Shown here: positions 7,891 through 20,720 of the stretch, in pieces
Layout: the number at the start of each line of letters is the position of its first letter
How positions within the stretch are numbered: position 1 is the stretch's first letter
Assembly: GCA_902619595.1 (NCBI GenBank)
Contig: CACNFE010000002.1
Coordinates: 35,727-99,726, forward strand
Origin: an uncultured Pelagibacteraceae bacterium
GTDB lineage: Bacteria; Pseudomonadota; Alphaproteobacteria; Pelagibacterales; Pelagibacteraceae
DNA: 64,000 nt
Direction: 5' to 3'
Notes under the pieces: model-generated
What the model saw: only the letters and a program-made list of their open reading frames with translations
The model's database searches: none
What the model was told of the DNA's origin: nothing
Made by a program: the position numbers and the translations under genes

Positions 7891-9858
7891 TTAAATATCC
7901 ACTAAATTATTTTTTCTAATTTTTTCTCTTTCCTCATGTCGGTCAATAATTTTTTTCATAAGTTTTTTTGCTAAAGGTGCTGCAGTAGCACTTCCAGATC
8001 CCCCGTGTTCAACTAAAACACATAATGCATATCTTGGATCTTTATAAGGCCCAAAAGCAACATACCATGCATGATCTCTTTCCTCGTATGGAATTTGTGC
8101 TGTATCTAAATCCAGCTCTCTTTGCAATTTTGTAATTTTTTTAACTTGAGCTGTACCAGTTTTGCCAGCAAATCTATATTTTGGATCATCAATTCTTGAC
8201 CGATAAGATGTACCTCTAACTTCGTTGGTAGAGGCAGACATTGCTTCCAAGACAAACTTAATATTCTCTTGGTTTCGGAAAAGTTTATTATATTCCTTTT
8301 CACCTGTAGAAAAAATTTCCTCAGCAGATCGAATTAAAGATGACGAGTTTTCATTTGTTATTTTAAGGCTCTCTTTCATTTTATATTTTATCTTCTCAAG
8401 TGATTCTTGATTTTTGTCTACTGTTATTCTTGGAAATATTTTAAATCCTCCATTTGCCAACTGTGCTGTCATTAGACATAGCTGTAATGGTGTAGTTTGA
8501 ATATATCCTTGGCCTATTCCAGTTATTAAGGTTTCACCTAGAACCCATCCTTTACCTAACGCATTTTTTTTCCATTTTGTTGACGGCACCAAACCCTTTT
8601 TTTCCTCAGAATATAAATTTTTAAATACTGTATTCCCTAGTCCAAATCTTTTTGCAGTTATATTAAGTCTATCAACACCAAGTCTCCTGCTCATCTCGTA
8701 GAAATAAGTATCACAAGATTGTTTTAGTGCATCTCTTAGATCTACTATGCCATGACCCTTTTTTTTCCAGCAGTGATATGTTTGACCATACATTTCCATT
8801 TTGCCAGTGCAATTAACTTTAAATTTTGTAGAGATGACATCATTCTCTAGGGCTGATAAAGCAACAATAGGTTTTATAGTTGAGCCAGGCGAATACAAAC
8901 CAGAGATAGTTTTATTAATCAAAGGCTTTAAAGGATTTTTTCTGATCAAGTCCCAATCTTTATAACTTATGCCATACATAAATAAATTCGGATCGAAAGA
9001 TGGTGATGAGTGCATGGCAACAATTTCACCTGTATATATATCCATCACACTTATAGAACCCGACTTTTCTGCTAAAAGTTCGTTACACAATTTTTGTATT
9101 TCAGTATCTATGGTGAGTTTAACTTTTTGTCCTTTCTCGCCTTCTTTAAAGTCTACTTGATTTATTCTTTTACCAAATGCATTTACCTCATATCTTTTGA
9201 CGCTATTTGTACCAATTAAGGAATTTTCAAATGTTTTTTCTAATCCAGTTTTTCCAACCCTTAAACCTGGAACATGTTTATTTTTAATTTCCTCATTTTC
9301 TAGTAAATCACTTTCACTTGCTTGAGCCACATAGCCAAGCACATGAGTATAATTTGCTTTATAAGGATAACTTCTTGCTACAGACAATACTGGTTTTGCT
9401 CCAGATAATTCATGTAAGTAGAAATTTACTTTAGAAAATTGATCCCAAGTCAAACTTTCAGATATGATAAGTGTTTCCCAAGGTTTTTGCTGTTTTTTCT
9501 TTTTTACTATTTTGCTGAATTGTTTATCTGATAAAGATAATATATTTTTTAATCTAACCATTAAATACTTAAAGTCCTCAACCTGTTCAGGGACTACGTG
9601 AAGTTGATAAACTTTAGTATTGCCAGCAACTACATTACCAAAATAATCCTCAAATTCACCTCTGACTGGAGGTAACCTCCATTCTCGTAATCGATTTTTG
9701 TCTGATAGTGTTAGGTATTTTTTATTTTCAGTTATCTGCAAACTAAATAATCTTGCAACTATACCTGTGAAGATAATTCCTTTTGCAATTTTTAATATAA
9801 ATACTCTTCTATTAACAGTATTAAATTTTCTAACATTTGAGTCACCACCATCAAACAC
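7891..9858 (-). CDS. mrdA: Penicillin-binding protein 2 (peptidoglycan transpeptidase)
   Basis: This class B PBP has 655 aa when started at the GTG at 9858. Its transpeptidase domain shows SPGSTIKP (active-site SxxK), a Ser-Cys-Asp motif in KQSCDTYFYE and KTGTAQ. The N-terminal membrane anchor (FILKIAKGIIFTGIVARLF) and the dimerisation region (LREWRLPPVRGEFEDYFGN) are in place. The GTG start is favoured because GGAG sits six bases upstream and GTGTTTGA overlaps the mreD stop by eight bases; an ATG at 9894 would overlap mreD by 44 bases. PBP2 cross-links the strands made by RodA in the elongasome. Confidence 0.93.
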   Translation of the reverse strand: MFDGGDSNVRKFNTVNRRVFILKIAKGIIFTGIVARLFSLQITENKKYLTLSDKNRLREWRLPPVRGEFEDYFGNVVAGNTKVYQLHVVPEQVEDFKYLMVRLKNILSLSDKQFSKIVKKKKQQKPWETLIISESLTWDQFSKVNFYLHELSGAKPVLSVARSYPYKANYTHVLGYVAQASESDLLENEEIKNKHVPGLRVGKTGLEKTFENSLIGTNSVKRYEVNAFGKRINQVDFKEGEKGQKVKLTIDTEIQKLCNELLAEKSGSISVMDIYTGEIVAMHSSPSFDPNLFMYGISYKDWDLIRKNPLKPLINKTISGLYSPGSTIKPIVALSALENDVISTKFKVNCTGKMEMYGQTYHCWKKKGHGIVDLRDALKQSCDTYFYEMSRRLGVDRLNITAKRFGLGNTVFKNLYSEEKKGLVPSTKWKKNALGKGWVLGETLITGIGQGYIQTTPLQLCLMTAQLANGGFKIFPRITVDKNQESLEKIKYKMKESLKITNENSSSLIRSAEEIFSTGEKEYNKLFRNQENIKFVLEAMSASTNEVRGTSYRSRIDDPKYRFAGKTGTAQVKKITKLQRELDLDTAQIPYEERDHAWYVAFGPYKDPRYALCVLVEHGGSGSATAAPLAKKLMKKIIDRHEEREKIRKNNLVDI

Positions 9859-10369
9859 TGGAAGCTCCGTAAACAAAATTTTTGTATAATTCAAATAAAA
9901 TACTAAAAAGTATATAGAATAAAAATGTAAATAACATATTTACCAGGATATCTTCATAAACAATTTGTACATTAAAAAAGATATTTGATATTGCAAACAT
10001 TAAAGAGTTTACAACAAGAATTGTGAAACCAAAAAATAACCAGTCGTTCATTCTGCTTGGCCTTAAAGTAATATTTCTTAAATAAGATGAAAAACCACAA
10101 ATAAATAAATAGCTTAATGAGCTCACTCCAATTGGAAGTCCAACTACTGCATCGTTAAATAATCCACTTAAGAAAATTAGACCATATCCTAGACTACCAG
10201 GTCTTTTAAGACTCCAATAATAAATAAGAATGAAAGGAAAATTAAAAGAGAAATACTTCAAACCAAGATAGTTAAAATCAAATTCATTTAAAGTAGCTAT
10301 AAATAATAAAATAATAGGACCTTTTTCTAAAAGTTGTTTGAAAATACTTAACTTAGATAATTCTGTCAT
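9851..10369 (-). CDS. mreD: Rod shape-determining membrane protein MreD
   Basis: This 172-aa protein has about five or six membrane segments. It was identified by family-like features (FPFILIYYWSLKRPGSLGYG, GLFNDAVVGLPIGVSSLSYL) and its position between mreC and mrdA. The GLFNDAVVGLPIG block is the most conserved part of MreD. It links the cytoplasmic MreB filament with the periplasmic side of the elongation complex. Its start overlaps the mreC stop by one base and its stop overlaps the mrdA GTG start, so translation across the operon is probably coupled. Confidence 0.87.
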   Translation of the reverse strand: MTELSKLSIFKQLLEKGPIILLFIATLNEFDFNYLGLKYFSFNFPFILIYYWSLKRPGSLGYGLIFLSGLFNDAVVGLPIGVSSLSYLFICGFSSYLRNITLRPSRMNDWLFFGFTILVVNSLMFAISNIFFNVQIVYEDILVNMLFTFLFYILFSILFELYKNFVYGASSV

Positions 10370-11220
10370 TAATTTTCCTCTGCTTTATAAGATCTTAATT
10401 TCACAAATCTTAATTGAGAAAATTCAGAATAAAATTCAACGTTTATCTCAGAATTTAATTTGTTTTTGACTGTCCTGCCAATTGGTACGCCAGGTTTAAA
10501 AATACCACCTGCACCAGATGTATAAACTACACTTTCACTCTCGATTAAAGCTTCTTCTTTTATATACTGAATTTTTCCAATGTCACCACCAGTACCTGAT
10601 AGTATAGATTGAATATTGTTTGGAAGTATATCAACAGGAATTTTACTATTTAAATCAGACAAAAGTAAAACTCTAGATGTAGTAAAATTAACTTCAACCA
10701 CTTTTCCAACTAAGTACTCTTGATCTATAACACCCATTCCTAGTATTACACCATGTTTACTTCCCTTGTTTACTATTATAGATTTTAAAAATGGACTTTG
10801 CTTATCAACTATAACTTTTGCAAGAATTTCGTCAGAGGAAAATTTCAATTCATTAAGTGTTTCTTTTAATCTTTCATTCTCTGTTTGTATGTATTGTGTA
10901 TTATATTTTTTTATTTCTAAATCTTTTACTTTTTGTTTTAGGATCTTATTTTCCTCATAAACAAAGAAATGATTTTTGGTAGCAATAAATCCATTTTTAA
11001 TAACGTTTTCAGGAGTAGAAAATATAAATGTAGATCTATAAGCAATCTCTTTCAAAGATAATTTTGCATAATTAATAACTTTAAAGTCATATCTACCTAA
11101 TATTAAAATACTTAATGTAAGAATAATTAGTGCTGAAAGAGAGAACTTTTGTTTATTTTCTTTTTTTAAAAATGCAGATCTTATAGCTATTATAAAATCA
11201 TCTCTACTTGAGGGTTGCAT
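10369..11220 (-). CDS. mreC: Rod shape-determining protein MreC
   Basis: This 283-aa bitopic membrane protein has one N-terminal membrane helix (residues about 27-43), a coiled coil (VYEENKILKQKVKDLEIKKY and following) and a periplasmic beta-domain with the family block VIVDKQSPFLKSIIVNKGSK and the closing FKPGVPIGRT. MreC activates PBP2-RodA from the periplasmic side. It lies eight bases downstream of mreB. Length and domain order match typical MreC. Confidence 0.9.
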   Translation of the reverse strand: MQPSSRDDFIIAIRSAFLKKENKQKFSLSALIILTLSILILGRYDFKVINYAKLSLKEIAYRSTFIFSTPENVIKNGFIATKNHFFVYEENKILKQKVKDLEIKKYNTQYIQTENERLKETLNELKFSSDEILAKVIVDKQSPFLKSIIVNKGSKHGVILGMGVIDQEYLVGKVVEVNFTTSRVLLLSDLNSKIPVDILPNNIQSILSGTGGDIGKIQYIKEEALIESESVVYTSGAGGIFKPGVPIGRTVKNKLNSEINVEFYSEFSQLRFVKLRSYKAEEN

Positions 11221-11228
11221 TTTTCAAA

Positions 11229-13842
<2,614 letters not shown>

Positions 13843-13896
13843 AATTTTTTTATAAATTTGCAAATCAATAATACTACCTCTCGTGTAGATTGCAAA

Positions 13897-13917
13897 ATAA
13901 AAGAGTTATATCAACTC
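13897..13917 (-). terminator. Probable intrinsic terminator after ilvC
   Basis: On the minus strand a short perfect stem (GAGTT at 13917-13913 and AACTC at 13907-13903, five-base loop) is followed by TTTTATTTT. It lies between the ilvC stop and the leuA start. The stem is short, so termination may be partial and let leuA be read from the ilv transcript. Confidence 0.45.
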
Positions 13918-13935
13918 AAATTGGAACAAAACTTT

Positions 13936-14970
<1,035 letters not shown>

Positions 14971-15519
14971 TTATTTGAAAGTTTCTGCACCTCTGGTCAT
15001 TGCAACCGCTCCCGTTCTTGAAACGCTTATAAGTCCAAACTTTTTTAAATTTTTTGACATTTTATCAATTTCTCTTCTAAGAGCTGTAATTTGTATTACA
15101 CATGATTTTTTTGTTTTATCCAATATTACAGCATTATACTTTTTACAAGCATTTAAAGCCTTGCCTCTCTTATTATTATTGCCAACAAATTTGAATAATG
15201 CCATTTCTTTAAAAATTACCTGTTTATCTTCTCTTTTGAAGTCAGCTACCTTATGGACTGGAACCAATTTTTTTAGTTGCAATTTAATTTGATCAATAAC
15301 TTGGGGGGTTCCTGTTGTAACAATGGTTATTCTTGAGATATTCAATTTTGAGTCAATTTCAGCTACAGCTAACGACTCTATATTATACCCTCTTCCAGAA
15401 AATAATCCCACAACTCTTGCTAAAACTCCAGCCTCGTTATCTACCCATACTACAATTATATGCGTATCTAATTTTTCCTTTTTTCCTGCTACGCTGTAGG
15501 CTGATTTAGATTTAGTCAT
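14971..15519 (-). CDS. ilvN: Acetolactate synthase regulatory subunit
   Basis: This 182-aa protein has an N-terminal ACT domain (HIIVVWVDNEAGVLARVVGL, FSGRGYNIESLAVA) and a C-terminal ALS_ss_C domain (residues about 95-175). It is the small subunit of acetohydroxyacid synthase and normally confers valine feedback inhibition. Its length matches IlvN/IlvH proteins. The first base of its ATG overlaps the stop of ilvB, so subunit production is probably coupled. Confidence 0.94.
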   Translation of the reverse strand: MTKSKSAYSVAGKKEKLDTHIIVVWVDNEAGVLARVVGLFSGRGYNIESLAVAEIDSKLNISRITIVTTGTPQVIDQIKLQLKKLVPVHKVADFKREDKQVIFKEMALFKFVGNNNKRGKALNACKKYNAVILDKTKKSCVIQITALRREIDKMSKNLKKFGLISVSRTGAVAMTRGAETFK

Positions 15520-17285
15520 TAAACTAAAGTTTTACCTTTTCCAGTTATTTTATTCTGCTCTTGGTCTTTTGGTCCTAAAAGCATTTGGTTGTGAGGTTTT
15601 CCTGATGGTATCATTGGGAAACAATTTTCCTGTTTATCAACTAAACAATCAAATATTACAGGTCTATCAGTATTTATCATCTCGATAATTTTATCATCCA
15701 ATTCATCTGGAGTTTTTGCTCTTATTCCAATACATCCATATGCCTCTGCTAATTTAACAAAATCAGGTAATGCAGCTGTATAGCTTTCTGAATAATTCTT
15801 TTCATGTAATAATTCTTGCCATTGTCTTACCATGCCCATGTACTCATTATTTAATATAAATATCTTTATTGGTAAATTATATTGAACTGCTGTAGACATT
15901 TCTTGTATGGTCATTAGAACCGACGCTTCTCCAGCAATATCTACAACTAGTTTTTTTGGGTGAGCAATTTGAACACCAACCGCAGCAGGCAAACCATATC
16001 CCATTGTTCCTAACCCTCCAGATGTCATCCATCTGTTTGGTTTATCAAATTTATAATGTTGGGCTGCCCACATCTGATGTTGACCAACCTCAGTCGTAAT
16101 AAATGTATCTTTATTTTTTGTTAACTCGTAAAGCCTTTGAACAGCATATTGAGGTTTTATAGTCTCATTGCTGTTTATATAATCAAGTGATTTCTTTTCT
16201 CTCCACTTCCCAATTTGTTCCCACCATTTTGATATTTGTTGTTTATTAGATTTAACAAAATTAGGTTTTGTCTTCTTAATTGTTTTTATTATTGAAGAAA
16301 TTACACTTTGAACATCCCCCACGATTGGTAAATCAACTTTTACGTTTTTATTTATAGATGATGGATCGATATCAATATGAACCTTTTTAGACTTCGGTGA
16401 GAATTCATCTATCTTTCCTGTTATTCTGTCATCAAATCGAGCACCAATATTAATCATCAAATCACAATCATGCATTGCATTATTAGCTTCATAGGTACCA
16501 TGCATTCCTAACATGCCCAGAAAATTATTATCATCACCAGGAAAACAACCTAAACCTTGCAATGTAGATGTAATTGGAAAACCAGTCGCAGCTACAAGCT
16601 CTCTTAATAACTCACTTGCTTTAGGGCCAGAGTTTATTACGCCCCCACCAGTATAAAAAATTGGTTTTTTTGATTTTGACATCAACTTAACTAATTCATC
16701 TATTTCTTTTTGTGAAAAATGATTATGAACTTTTCCATTTAATTTATTTTTCTTTTTAAATTTTGGATAATCCGTTTTCTGAAATTGTATGTCCTTTGGG
16801 ATATCAACAAGAACTGGTCCCGGTCTTCCAGTTGTTGCTACTTCGAAAGCTTTGTGAATTATTTTCGATAAATCTTTAATATCTTTAACTAACCAGTTAT
16901 GTTTTGTACAAGGTCTTGTAATTCCTGTAGTATCACATTCTTGGAATGCATCTGTTCCAATTAAATGAGTTGGGACTTGTCCTGAAATACAAACTAATGG
17001 AACAGAATCCATGTAAGCATCTGTTAATGCTGTTACTACATTTGTTGCACCCGGACCAGATGTAACAAGGACAACGCCAGGTTTACCCGAAGATCTTGCA
17101 TAACCCTCTGCTGCGTGACCAGCTCCTTGTTCATGACGAACTAGAATATGTTTAATTGATGAATGATTTTTTAGTTCATCATAAATTGGTAGAACTGCTC
17201 CTCCTGGATAACCAAAAATATATTCTACATTTTGGTCTTCCAAACATTTAAAAACAATTTCAGCTCCTGATAACAATTTTGGCAT
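15519..17285 (-). CDS. ilvB: Acetolactate synthase catalytic subunit
   Basis: This 588-aa thiamine diphosphate enzyme makes acetolactate or acetohydroxybutyrate from pyruvate. It has the N-terminal Pyr domain (YIFGYPGGAVLPIYDEL with the catalytic Glu in RHEQGAGHAAEGYAR), a central FAD-associated domain and a C-terminal PP domain (GEASVLMTIQEM and NNEYMGMVRQWQ). It is full length. It starts the ilvB-ilvN-ilvC(-leuA) run, and a plausible promoter lies directly upstream with almost no leader. Confidence 0.96.
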   Translation of the reverse strand: MPKLLSGAEIVFKCLEDQNVEYIFGYPGGAVLPIYDELKNHSSIKHILVRHEQGAGHAAEGYARSSGKPGVVLVTSGPGATNVVTALTDAYMDSVPLVCISGQVPTHLIGTDAFQECDTTGITRPCTKHNWLVKDIKDLSKIIHKAFEVATTGRPGPVLVDIPKDIQFQKTDYPKFKKKNKLNGKVHNHFSQKEIDELVKLMSKSKKPIFYTGGGVINSGPKASELLRELVAATGFPITSTLQGLGCFPGDDNNFLGMLGMHGTYEANNAMHDCDLMINIGARFDDRITGKIDEFSPKSKKVHIDIDPSSINKNVKVDLPIVGDVQSVISSIIKTIKKTKPNFVKSNKQQISKWWEQIGKWREKKSLDYINSNETIKPQYAVQRLYELTKNKDTFITTEVGQHQMWAAQHYKFDKPNRWMTSGGLGTMGYGLPAAVGVQIAHPKKLVVDIAGEASVLMTIQEMSTAVQYNLPIKIFILNNEYMGMVRQWQELLHEKNYSESYTAALPDFVKLAEAYGCIGIRAKTPDELDDKIIEMINTDRPVIFDCLVDKQENCFPMIPSGKPHNQMLLGPKDQEQNKITGKGKTLV

Positions 17286-17292
17286 TCAATCA

Positions 17293-17321
17293 ATCTAGCT
17301 GAAGTTGTGCTAATTGGTCAA
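17293..17321 (-). promoter_or_regulatory. Putative sigma70-type promoter of ilvB, near-leaderless
   Basis: Minus-strand TTGACC (17321-17316), a 17-base spacer and CTAGAT (17298-17293) lie just before ilvB. The expected start site falls at or next to the ilvB ATG at 17285, so the mRNA would have almost no 5' leader. This leaves no room for a leader-peptide attenuator. Confidence 0.45.
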
Positions 17322-17323
17322 GT

Positions 17324-18247
17324 TTAAGTGTGATATTTTTTAAATTTTTTTATGTAAGAAGTTAAATCTTGAGATGGAACTTTTTGCCAATCTTTCATTT
17401 GTCCTCTTGCCCAAGTGCTTTGCCTTTTTGAGTATTGTCTTGTTTTTATGAATATTTGTTCTTTTGTCGAAATCAAATCCTGTTTATTTAACAAATATGA
17501 GCTGATTTCATTAATTCCAATGATTTTACTAGAGCTTTTATCTTTATTAACCCTCAATTTTAAAAATTTTTTTACCTCTTTAATAGCTCCATCTTTAATC
17601 ATCTTATTAACCCTCTTTTCTATCTTTTGAACAAGATCTTCTCTTTTGGTATCTATCAATATTTTTACTAACTCCTGATCATCGAACGGTATAGTCGTTT
17701 TTTTAAACCATTGGGTTAAAGTTTTTTTGGTAAATTTTTTTACTTCATATGCTCTTATAGATCTTTGGACATCAGTTGGATTTATTTTATTTTTTACATT
17801 TGGATCGATTTTAACTAGTTTTTTATAAAATTGTTCTTGACCTAAATTAGACTGTATTTTTCTAATTTTATTTCTAAAATTTACTGGTATTTTCGGTATT
17901 TTTACTAATCCACTTGTTATCGATTTAAAATATAATCCTGTTCCACCAACTATAATTGGAATCTTATTTTTTTTTTTTAATTCCTTAATTTTTTTTTGAG
18001 CTATTTTCAACCATTGTCCTGTTGAAAAATTTTTTTTGGCATTTAAAAATCCATACAGATGGTGTTTAACTATTTTTAAATCTTTATTTTTTGGTCTATC
18101 AGTTAAAATTTTAAGTTCTTTATAAACTTGCATACTGTCAGCATTAATGATTTCTCCATTTATTCTTTTTGCAAGTTGTATAGCAAATTTAGATTTTCCT
18201 GATGCGGTAGGACCAAAGATAAGAATTATTTTGGACTGTATGTCCAT
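17324..18247 (-). CDS. miaA: tRNA dimethylallyltransferase MiaA
   Basis: This 307-aa enzyme transfers dimethylallyl to A37 of tRNAs reading UNN codons. It shows a P-loop (IFGPTASGKSKFAI), the DSMQVYK block (NADSMQVYKEL), VGGTGLYFKSI and the family's C-terminal tRNA-contacting region ending in KTRQYSKRQSTWARGQ. Length is normal. It is four bases downstream of htrA and 38 bases upstream of ilvB. Confidence 0.95.
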   Translation of the reverse strand: MDIQSKIILIFGPTASGKSKFAIQLAKRINGEIINADSMQVYKELKILTDRPKNKDLKIVKHHLYGFLNAKKNFSTGQWLKIAQKKIKELKKKNKIPIIVGGTGLYFKSITSGLVKIPKIPVNFRNKIRKIQSNLGQEQFYKKLVKIDPNVKNKINPTDVQRSIRAYEVKKFTKKTLTQWFKKTTIPFDDQELVKILIDTKREDLVQKIEKRVNKMIKDGAIKEVKKFLKLRVNKDKSSSKIIGINEISSYLLNKQDLISTKEQIFIKTRQYSKRQSTWARGQMKDWQKVPSQDLTSYIKKFKKYHT

Positions 18248-18250
18248 TTA

Positions 18251-19654
18251 TTATTTTAATTTGATACCAATATAGCTTATTTGGTTTTTGTTATTATAAA
18301 TGACTACTAAAATTGTTTTGTTGTTAGCCACTAAAGATGATTTTACTATATTTTGTAAGTCTCCAGGTGTTTTAATTTTTTTCTTTTGTGCCTCAACAAT
18401 TATATTATTTACCATTAAGTTTTTAACAGGACTATCAGCGTCAATACTTGTAATTACAACTCCTGTAGTATCTTTTGGTAATTTTCTTTTTTCAATATCC
18501 TCATCATTTAAAGGCCTTACTTCAATTTTTAAATCCTGAATTACTGTAGTTTTTAAAGCTTTTGGTTTTTTTGGTTTGAAATCACTAGATGTTTCTAATC
18601 TTCCTAATTTAATTTTTTTAAAAATCTCTTTTTTATTTCTCCAAATTTTTACCCTCACAGTTTTTCCAACTTCTGTTTGAGCAACAATCATTGGTAATTC
18701 TCTCATTTGATTGATAACGGTCCCATCAAATTCCAAAATTATATCCCCTGCTTTTATTCCACCTTTTTCAGATGGACTCCCGGGTGATACACTTGATACT
18801 AAAGCACCTCTTGGTTTATCTAGCTCCTCCGCATCTGCAATTTCTTTTGTAACATCTTGAATTCTAACTCCTAACCAACCTCTTTTAGTTTCACCATATT
18901 TAATTAATTGATCTACAACTTGCTTTGCATTGTTTGATGGTATTGCAAAACCAATTCCTATAGAACCACCTTGACTTAAAATTGCTGTATTCACACCCAC
19001 AACATCTCCATCCATATTAAATAGAGGTCCACCTGAGTTACCTTGATTTATTGAAGCATCGGTTTGAATAAAATCTTCGTATCTAGAAAGTCCAATGCTT
19101 CTATTTCTTGCAGATATTATACCTGAAGTAACAGTTCCACCAAGTCCAAAAGGATTTCCAATTGCAATAACCCAATCTCCTATTCTTGCTAGATCTGAGT
19201 TTCCAAATTTTACGGGTTTAAAAGTATCATCTGACTCTATTTTTAATACTGCTATATCTGATAAAGGATCTGTTCCAATGATTTTTGCTTTATACTCTTT
19301 ATCTCCGTTTACTCTTACTAAAATATCGTCTGCATCTTTAATAACATGATTGTTTGTGACTACAGTTCCATCTTTATCTATAATAAACCCAGATCCAAGT
19401 GCACTAGCTTTTCTTTCTTGTGGTGTACCAAATTCTTTAAACATATCCTCAAATGGAGATCCAGGTGGAAATTGAAAGTTAGGGAAAGGGTTAGTTTTTG
19501 TAACAACAGTTTGTGTTGTAGAGATATTTACAACAGATGGCATTAATTCCTCAGCCAAATCTGCAAAAGAACTTGGCACGTTTGATGAATTTGATGTGGT
19601 ATTTAGATTAATTAAAAATAGAAAAATTAGACTGAATTTAAATATTTTGCTCAT
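18251..19654 (-). CDS. degP: DegP/HtrA-type periplasmic serine protease with two PDZ domains
   Basis: This 467-aa secreted protein has an N-terminal signal sequence (KFSLIFLFLINLN). The trypsin-like domain has the catalytic triad His103 (TNNHVI), Asp133 (DPLSDIAV) and Ser207 (GNSGGP). PDZ1 starts near residue 265 (RGWLGVRIQ) and a shorter, more diverged PDZ2 is near 385-467. It degrades or refolds damaged envelope proteins. It sits next to hflC/hflK and the DUF2065 gene, an arrangement common in Alphaproteobacteria. DegP and DegQ types are not separable here. Confidence 0.93.
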   Translation of the reverse strand: MSKIFKFSLIFLFLINLNTTSNSSNVPSSFADLAEELMPSVVNISTTQTVVTKTNPFPNFQFPPGSPFEDMFKEFGTPQERKASALGSGFIIDKDGTVVTNNHVIKDADDILVRVNGDKEYKAKIIGTDPLSDIAVLKIESDDTFKPVKFGNSDLARIGDWVIAIGNPFGLGGTVTSGIISARNRSIGLSRYEDFIQTDASINQGNSGGPLFNMDGDVVGVNTAILSQGGSIGIGFAIPSNNAKQVVDQLIKYGETKRGWLGVRIQDVTKEIADAEELDKPRGALVSSVSPGSPSEKGGIKAGDIILEFDGTVINQMRELPMIVAQTEVGKTVRVKIWRNKKEIFKKIKLGRLETSSDFKPKKPKALKTTVIQDLKIEVRPLNDEDIEKRKLPKDTTGVVITSIDADSPVKNLMVNNIIVEAQKKKIKTPGDLQNIVKSSLVANNKTILVVIYNNKNQISYIGIKLK

Positions 19655-19656
19655 TT

Positions 19657-19842
19657 TTAACCTTTAGAAACCCACACTATCGCAAAACCAATAAGAGCAA
19701 AAATAAAACCCGCAGTTCTTAATTGATTAGATTTAATAGTATCAATCTTCTTTAACATATTTTTCATTTTTGATGGAAATAAGGCATAAAGAATACCCTC
19801 AATAAACAAGAACAGACCAAAAGCTATGATCAATTCACTCAT
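19657..19842 (-). CDS. DUF2065-type small membrane protein
   Basis: This 61-aa protein has two membrane helices (residues about 3-20 and 43-60) joined by a basic loop (FPSKMKNMLKKID). The pattern and the location between hflC and htrA fit the DUF2065 family, which is commonly found beside hflK-hflC. Its function is not known; association with the HflKC-FtsH complex is an inference from conserved position. Confidence 0.75.
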   Translation of the reverse strand: MSELIIAFGLFLFIEGILYALFPSKMKNMLKKIDTIKSNQLRTAGFIFALIGFAIVWVSKG

Positions 19843-19852
19843 TTTAATAATT

Positions 19853-20719
19853 TTATTGGACTGGTTTTAAATTTACGTTTCCAAAGAATTTAAAAAATTC
19901 ACTATCTGGTGATAATACCAACGAAGTTTCTCCTCCAATTAATGCTTTTTCATATGCTTGCATTGCTCGATAGAATGCAAAAAAATCTGGATCTTGGCCA
20001 AATGCATCAGCAAATATTTTATTTCTTGCTCCATCACCTTCACCTTTCATAATTTCAGATTTTTTTTGTGCATCTGCTAAAATTACGGTTACTTCTTTAT
20101 CTGCGGTTGAAGTAATTGTTATTGCCATTTCTGCACCTTTGGCTCTGAATTCTTTTGCTTCTCTTTCTCTCTCGGTTTGCATTCTTGCAAAAATTGCGTC
20201 ACTGTTTGCTTGAGGAAGATCGGCTCTTTTAATTCTTACATCAACTATTTTTATACCAAATTTTTCCGCCTCTATATTTACACCCTCTTGAATTAATGCC
20301 ATTTGTTTAGTTCGGTCTTCAGATAATAAAGTTTGTAGTCTTTGAGTACCTAATACACTTCTTATTCTAGAATTAATAATTGTTGATAATCTTGATCTTG
20401 CCACTCTCTCGTTTCCAACTGATATATAAAATTTAAGCGGGTCTACAATTTGAAATCTAGCAAAAGCATCAACAATCAATCTTTTTTGGTCTGAAGCAAT
20501 TACTTCTTCAGGTGGAGCATCTAAATTTAAAATTCTTTTGTCTAAGAAAACTACATTTTGAATAAACGGTAGTTTGAAGTTTAATCCAGGTTTTAAAATT
20601 ATTTTCTTTGGATCACCAAATTGAAGAACAATGGCTTGGTTTACTTCTTTAACAATAAATATTGAGAAAAATGCTACAACTGCGATCACTCCTATAACTG
20701 GTAATAAAATTTTTTTCAT
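19853..20719 (-). CDS. hflC: HflC, band-7 protein modulating FtsH
   Basis: This 288-aa SPFH/band-7 protein has an N-terminal membrane anchor (VIGVIAVVAFFSIFIV), followed by a periplasmic band-7 domain (ALVLQFGDPKK-like segment AIVLQFGDPKKIILKPGL) and the helix with RMQTEREREAKEFRAKGAE typical of HflC. It forms a large cage with HflK around FtsH and controls membrane protein turnover. It starts one base after hflK ends. Confidence 0.94.
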   Translation of the reverse strand: MKKILLPVIGVIAVVAFFSIFIVKEVNQAIVLQFGDPKKIILKPGLNFKLPFIQNVVFLDKRILNLDAPPEEVIASDQKRLIVDAFARFQIVDPLKFYISVGNERVARSRLSTIINSRIRSVLGTQRLQTLLSEDRTKQMALIQEGVNIEAEKFGIKIVDVRIKRADLPQANSDAIFARMQTEREREAKEFRAKGAEMAITITSTADKEVTVILADAQKKSEIMKGEGDGARNKIFADAFGQDPDFFAFYRAMQAYEKALIGGETSLVLSPDSEFFKFFGNVNLKPVQ

Positions 20720-20720
20720 A

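Noticed and set aside
9858..9894. Longer PBP2 start with 44-base overlap into mreD
   Set aside because: A GTG with an ideal GGAG six bases upstream and an eight-base overlap is a better start.
17285..17323. Attenuator or T-box before ilvB
   Set aside because: The 38-base gap is too short for a leader peptide and hairpins.
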